From: Rhynchosporium graminicola
Taxonomy: Eukaryota > Ascomycota > Leotiomycetes > Helotiales > Ploettnerulaceae
Direction: 5' to 3'
Length of the DNA: 64,000 nucleotides
Assembly: GCA_900074885.1 (NCBI GenBank)
Contig: FJUW01000012.1
Span: 1,657,841 to 1,721,840, forward strand
Position 1 is the stretch's first letter. The number at the start of each line of letters is the position of its first letter. The translations under genes were made by a program, and so were the position numbers. The notes under the pieces were generated by a model that saw only the letters and a program-made list of their open reading frames with translations, was not told the DNA's origin and made no database searches. Positions 60,368 to 64,000 of the stretch are shown here, in pieces.

Positions 60368-61696
60368 CTATTGATAAGCTCCTAGTGTTTGCCGCGTGGG
60401 AAAGTCTCGACGTCGAGCATACGAATCTATAATATACGCTGTGCTTATCATGCTCACAGTCTGTATGCCCATCGGAGATAGGAATATGCCAATGTCAACA
60501 GCGACCCAGAATACGCGGTTCTCGGCTGTCCAGCCGTAAAAGAGGAGGAAGATGTAGCCCATTACTAGGCCTAGGACCATGAGAGGGAGGCGTACTTCAG
60601 GAGATTCGACGAGATGTGGGTGGAGGGCTCTTTGGCGCCTGTAGAAGAAATCTACGAAGAAACCGCAGATTTGTGAGCCGAAAACTTCGCCAAGGGAGAG
60701 GGCTATGTAATGAAGACCGCTAATTTCAACTGATTGGCCGTAGTGTTTGATCCATAATGTTGAGGATATAGAGAGCACGATGTATAGAAGACTATAGTTG
60801 AATCTTTCCAAAAGAGCCGTGATTTGGATGACTGGATGGAAGGCTAGGAGACGAAAGTGGACGTGAACATGCGCGGATGAGGGTCTACAGAAGAGATTTT
60901 TTGCGTTCGAGATCCTCGTTCCCCGTATGGTATCTCTAGTCTCCCGTCTCCTTACGAGGTCGTTCGGCTCGTCGATGGAGGATCAGTGGACCACAGGTTT
61001 GCTTGAAGATCGTGAATGTGGCAATAATCAAGCAGCCTGGAAAATTGACGTCGCCCAGAACATCCACCTCCAGGTTGTACATTCTGCCATATACCAGCCA
61101 ATGATCGGACCTACACAAGCTCCGAGCAGCTGGATCAGAAGATAGATACTCAAAGAACGAACTCGTTATTCTGGTGTCCACACGTTGCTCAATACTCCGC
61201 CAGCAAGCGCATAGATAGGGCTTGCACCGAAGCCGGCAAGAAATCGAGCCCCGATGAGCAACTCCTTTGTATTTGCAAATCCACAAGCAAGATTCCAGAC
61301 AAGAAACAAGATTCCTGATGCATGGAGGACAATTGATCGGCCGTAGAATTCGGAAAGAGGGCCGATCAGAAGTGGTCCAAAGGCAATTGCGATAAGATAT
61401 ATTGATAAAGCCAGAGCTGACTCGGTAACTGTCATGTCTAAGTCTTTGGCAATGGTAGACAGAGCTGGAGCCATGATTGTCGATACCATGATGCGATTGA
61501 AGCCAATTGCTGAGAGAACATCTGTTACCGTCCACTTGTGTCCAGTAGACCAGTCTAGAGGGTTGTCGGTATCGTAAGGTAAAGCGAAAGCGACAAGATA
61601 CGGGTCGTCTTGCTTGGTGACTGGGACGGTGTGAGGAGATGGCGCCAGTTCTGTCACATCCGCCATCTCAATGGGGTCATGAGGGCTCAGTGTCAT
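60368..61696 (-). pseudogene. MFS drug/polyamine-type transporter, broken by a stop, a frameshift and C-terminal loss
   Basis: From ATG 61696 the frame has the acidic N-tail and PLDWSTGHKWTVTDVLSAIGF typical of the fungal DHA1 MFS group. ALSIYLIAIAFGPLLIGPLS, EFYGRSIVLHASGILFLVWN and LAGFGASPIYALAGGVLSNVW follow. At VWTPE a TAA (61166-61168) sits where relatives have Gln before RVRS; after it the same frame continues (SLSIYLLIQLLGA, GPIIGWYMAE, TTWRWMFWATSIFQA). It then needs a frame change to read CLIIATFTIFKQT and LILHRRAERPRKE. The second half (60368-60811) reads LLYIVLSISSTLW, GLHYIALSLGEVFGSQICG and AYIIDSYARR but stops before the last helices. Intact relatives export drugs or metabolites by proton antiport. 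Three independent lesions argue for a pseudogene. Confidence 0.85.
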
Positions 61697-62667
61697 ATTA
61701 AAGGGGCCTTTACCGATTTCTTTGTATCTGATAAAGCTTATGTACTGTTGCGAGATCTTCGATCAACAAAATGAAGACAATGCATGAGAAAGCATAGAGA
61801 GTGAGAGAGAGGAGAGAGGACATTTAAATAGACCACAGGGCGAAACTAGATCAAGGCATCCAGAAGATAGAAAGTGGGATTGTTCCCTATCTGTCGCTCG
61901 ACGATTACCAAAGACGGAAGCACTCCATGTCCCCTTGATGCTTTGGAAAGCTGTGGTTGGACAGATCGGTAGGAAGGCCCTACTTACTGGATGATCAGAT
62001 AAGATCATGCAAGGCAGCCACCATCTGTGCCATCTTATCAGATCCTCGGTTATGCTTTCGATCCATGCTAGGAATCCTTCGTTTCGAGCTCCGAGTACGA
62101 GTTCCTTCACTTATGAGAGGTGGCGTAGGCTCTGACGCCGTCGTGCCTGAAGGTGCACTGCACTCAAATGAATCCAATAGAGAAAGAGAAATGACAAAAA
62201 TAGTTGCTCATGCCGAAGGCCCTTCCGCCTTCGGTGTAACTGAATCGTAAACGGGTTTCTTGACAGAAACTCCCATGATATCTGGTCGTGATATAGATAG
62301 GGGCACATTGCATAGCGACGTGAATGAAGGAAGGTACGGAGGTGGAGAAGATAAGCGAAGTCCGGATCCGCCACCAAAATTGTATGTCAACCAACAATCC
62401 CCAATTAAGCTGTGTGGCGACCTTGCGCCAGATCAGCGTAGTTGCGTTTCAAGGAGTTTCAGTTTTCCAAGCTCCGAAAGTCATGACTATGTAAATAGAT
62501 ATATACCTAGTGATCTTGTTACGTGAATGTGTCAATCATGAAAACCCCACAACATGTTCACTAGCGTCGCAGATTTTGCAGCAATAGTCCGAGCACGAAG
62601 CGAGAATGGAAAAGTGTACTTAATAAAGCGACATGACGGAAGAGAGCACCATCTCAAGCATAAAAGC
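61697..62667. other. Intergenic stretch, former MFS promoter side
   Basis: Overlapping short frames only. No gene or element recognised. Confidence 0.4.
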
Positions 62668-62776
62668 GGTTGTATAGTGTAGCGGTTAGCACGCGGCATT
62701 TTGATTGGTATCAAAGATCTTGTTTCTGACAGGAACTTGTATTGCTGAATCCCAGGTTCGAGCCCTGGTACGACCT
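62668..62776 (+). tRNA. tRNA-Gln (anticodon TTG) with a 37-base intron
   Basis: The acceptor stem GGTTGTA (62668-62674) pairs with TACGACC (62769-62775), with T62776 as discriminator. The D stem GTGT/GCAC encloses AGCGGTTA. The anticodon stem CGGCA (62694-62698) pairs with TGCTG (62743-62747). The loop reads TT-TTG-A before the intron, placing the anticodon at 62701-62703. The intron, 62705-62741, follows position 37, the canonical site for nuclear tRNA introns. The T arm CCAGG-TTCGAGC-CCTGG carries the B box. Reads CAA glutamine codons. The 'TATAGTGTAGxGGTTA' start is typical of eukaryotic tRNA-Gln. A T-rich tract after the gene (62869-62876, TCTCTTTTTT) could end Pol III transcription. Confidence 0.92.
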
Positions 62777-64000
62777 TCTTGGCAGAGCCTACCTTTTGCT
62801 GTTCCACTATATCCTTCCTCGCTCTCTCTACGAACTATTTCCTGAATCTGTGGAACTCTCAAAATCTCTTTTTTATGAGTCAAACGAAGTCTTTTTTTGC
62901 TTCAATCCCTCTAGCAATTTCAATTCTCAATCTTCAATGGTGACGTAAACGAACCCCACTACCTCGCGTTTCAAGGGAAGCGAGCTTCATATTTTGTAAA
63001 CATGGCAATACTAGCTAAACTATTTTGTGTCTCATTGAAATAATAACTGGCAACTATCCTCGCTTTGCTACTGAGATTCTGCTGGACTGTAATCATCCTT
63101 CGCTGCATGAAATCTGCTACACAAAGTCAATATACCAGGTTCACTCACACGCCTTTAAGTTTCCGTTCTTGATGATTTCGGCAGCTTGACTTTCCCAAGT
63201 GTCATCGTCTTAGCTCAAGTACTTGGTGGAGGCTATAATGATCTTTATCGTTATTACAAGAGAGAAATGAACTGATAAAATGCAATGCTAGCGTAGTCAC
63301 AACCAAAATCATGTACTGGTTTGGGAAGCTCTCCAACCTCCTGTGTTCCTGTACAGAGCTGCTGATCGAAGTAGCAGTGACCAAAACCATGAACCTCATC
63401 CTGGCAGTAAAGAGATATCGCACAATCAAACCACTTCGCGTTTACATAGGTGGGGACTCTTTACCACTGTAAAATAGCTGAATGCGTGATATAGTTGAAG
63501 AAATGTTGATTTCCCACACTTAGCCAGCTCCAACTCCAGGCAAATCGCTCGCGTATGAGACAAACTTACAAAAGCCCGAAGCGACAGCATGCGCATAATA
63601 TCAACAAAAAAATTCCAATCGCCTCAGAAACCGGGGACCAGATCCCCCAGATCCCGTCCCCTAGTAATCCAGAATCGATCGTCAGGTCCCCCGTTCCACA
63701 AGACGCAAGCACACGGCGTACAGAAGAAGTGTCCTCGGTGTCACAATCGCATTACCACACGGCGCTATGCAGGAAACATCGAATCTGTGCACTTGGAATC
63801 CGGGTCCCAGTGATTGATATAACGGCGACTTGCATCTTGGGATAGATTCATCGCCTTGCGTACCTAGATATAAGGTCGAGGGGTCTACGGTCTAGAAAAG
63901 ATTCTCGATCTTTCTTTCCACTTCAAATATCTGGAGCTAGTGAGGATGTTGCATCTTTGAGCTTCAAAAAGTTTTATTTTGCTGTGATAATTGTTTCTAT
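62777..64000. other. No gene recognised to the end of the window
   Basis: Frames are short and without domains. The minus frame 63202-63429 and the plus frame 63555-63845 show no homology I recognise. Confidence 0.4.

Noticed and set aside
1..64000. CRISPR arrays, operons or other prokaryotic features
   Set aside because: No spaced direct repeats of that type. Introns, the nuclear tRNA intron and gene families show a eukaryotic fungal genome.

Overview
The window looks like nuclear DNA from a filamentous ascomycete (Pezizomycotina). Genes are split by short introns of roughly 45-70 bases with GTRNGT donors and YAG acceptors, there is an intron-bearing tRNA-Gln, and the gene content is typical of a plant-associated or saprotrophic mould: a LysM protein, a CIP1-like glucuronan lyase, secreted esterases and proteases, and PTR, amino-acid and MFS transporters. 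Changes between the two LTRs of a retroelement are all transitions of the CpA/TpG-to-TpA type, which suggests repeat-induced point mutation (RIP). A class such as Leotiomycetes is only a guess.

Layout. 0.2-3.5 kb: Doa4/USP8-type ubiquitin hydrolase (+). 6.0-6.9 kb: decayed short-chain dehydrogenase (+). 7.1-7.8 kb: tubby/LURP-like hypothetical protein (-). 12.0-12.8 kb: CIP1-like secreted lyase (-). 14.1-15.7 kb: tandem duplication of an unknown membrane-protein gene (-), one copy broken. 17.9-20.4 kb: membrane protein (+) convergent with a DUF2235 hydrolase (-). 23.2-25.1 kb: six-exon TauD-type dioxygenase (+). 25.8-27.4 kb: amino-acid permease (-). 27.7-33.7 kb: gene-poor, rich in simple repeats. 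33.7-37.75 kb: a sedolisin protease pseudogene (-) split by a complete 2.98-kb Ty1/copia element (+) with 191-bp LTRs and a CGAAG target duplication, next to a hairpin and a MITE-like element (37.75-38.13 kb). 39.5-41.3 kb: probably GPI-anchored carboxylesterase (-). 42.0-44.2 kb: peptide transporter (-). 44-50.6 kb and 51.3-55 kb: gene-poor with decayed coding traces. 50.6-51.3 kb: three-LysM secreted protein (-). 55.1-56.7 kb: aldehyde dehydrogenase pseudogene (-). 57.6-58.3 kb: small secreted protein (-). 60.4-61.7 kb: MFS transporter pseudogene (-). 62.67-62.78 kb: tRNA-Gln(UUG).

Intact genes (housekeeping hydrolase, transporters, secreted enzymes) sit between AT-rich stretches where at least four genes (SDR, sedolisin, ALDH, MFS) and one copy of the tandem pair are visibly broken. 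The intact products share a theme of degrading and importing outside material: polysaccharide lyase, esterase, peptide and amino-acid uptake, sulfonate-type dioxygenase and chitin-binding LysM protein. No operon-like linkage is expected. The most unusual items are the precisely datable copia insertion into the sedolisin gene, the unusual zinc-cluster-like cysteine motif in that element, and the duplicated orphan membrane-protein gene.
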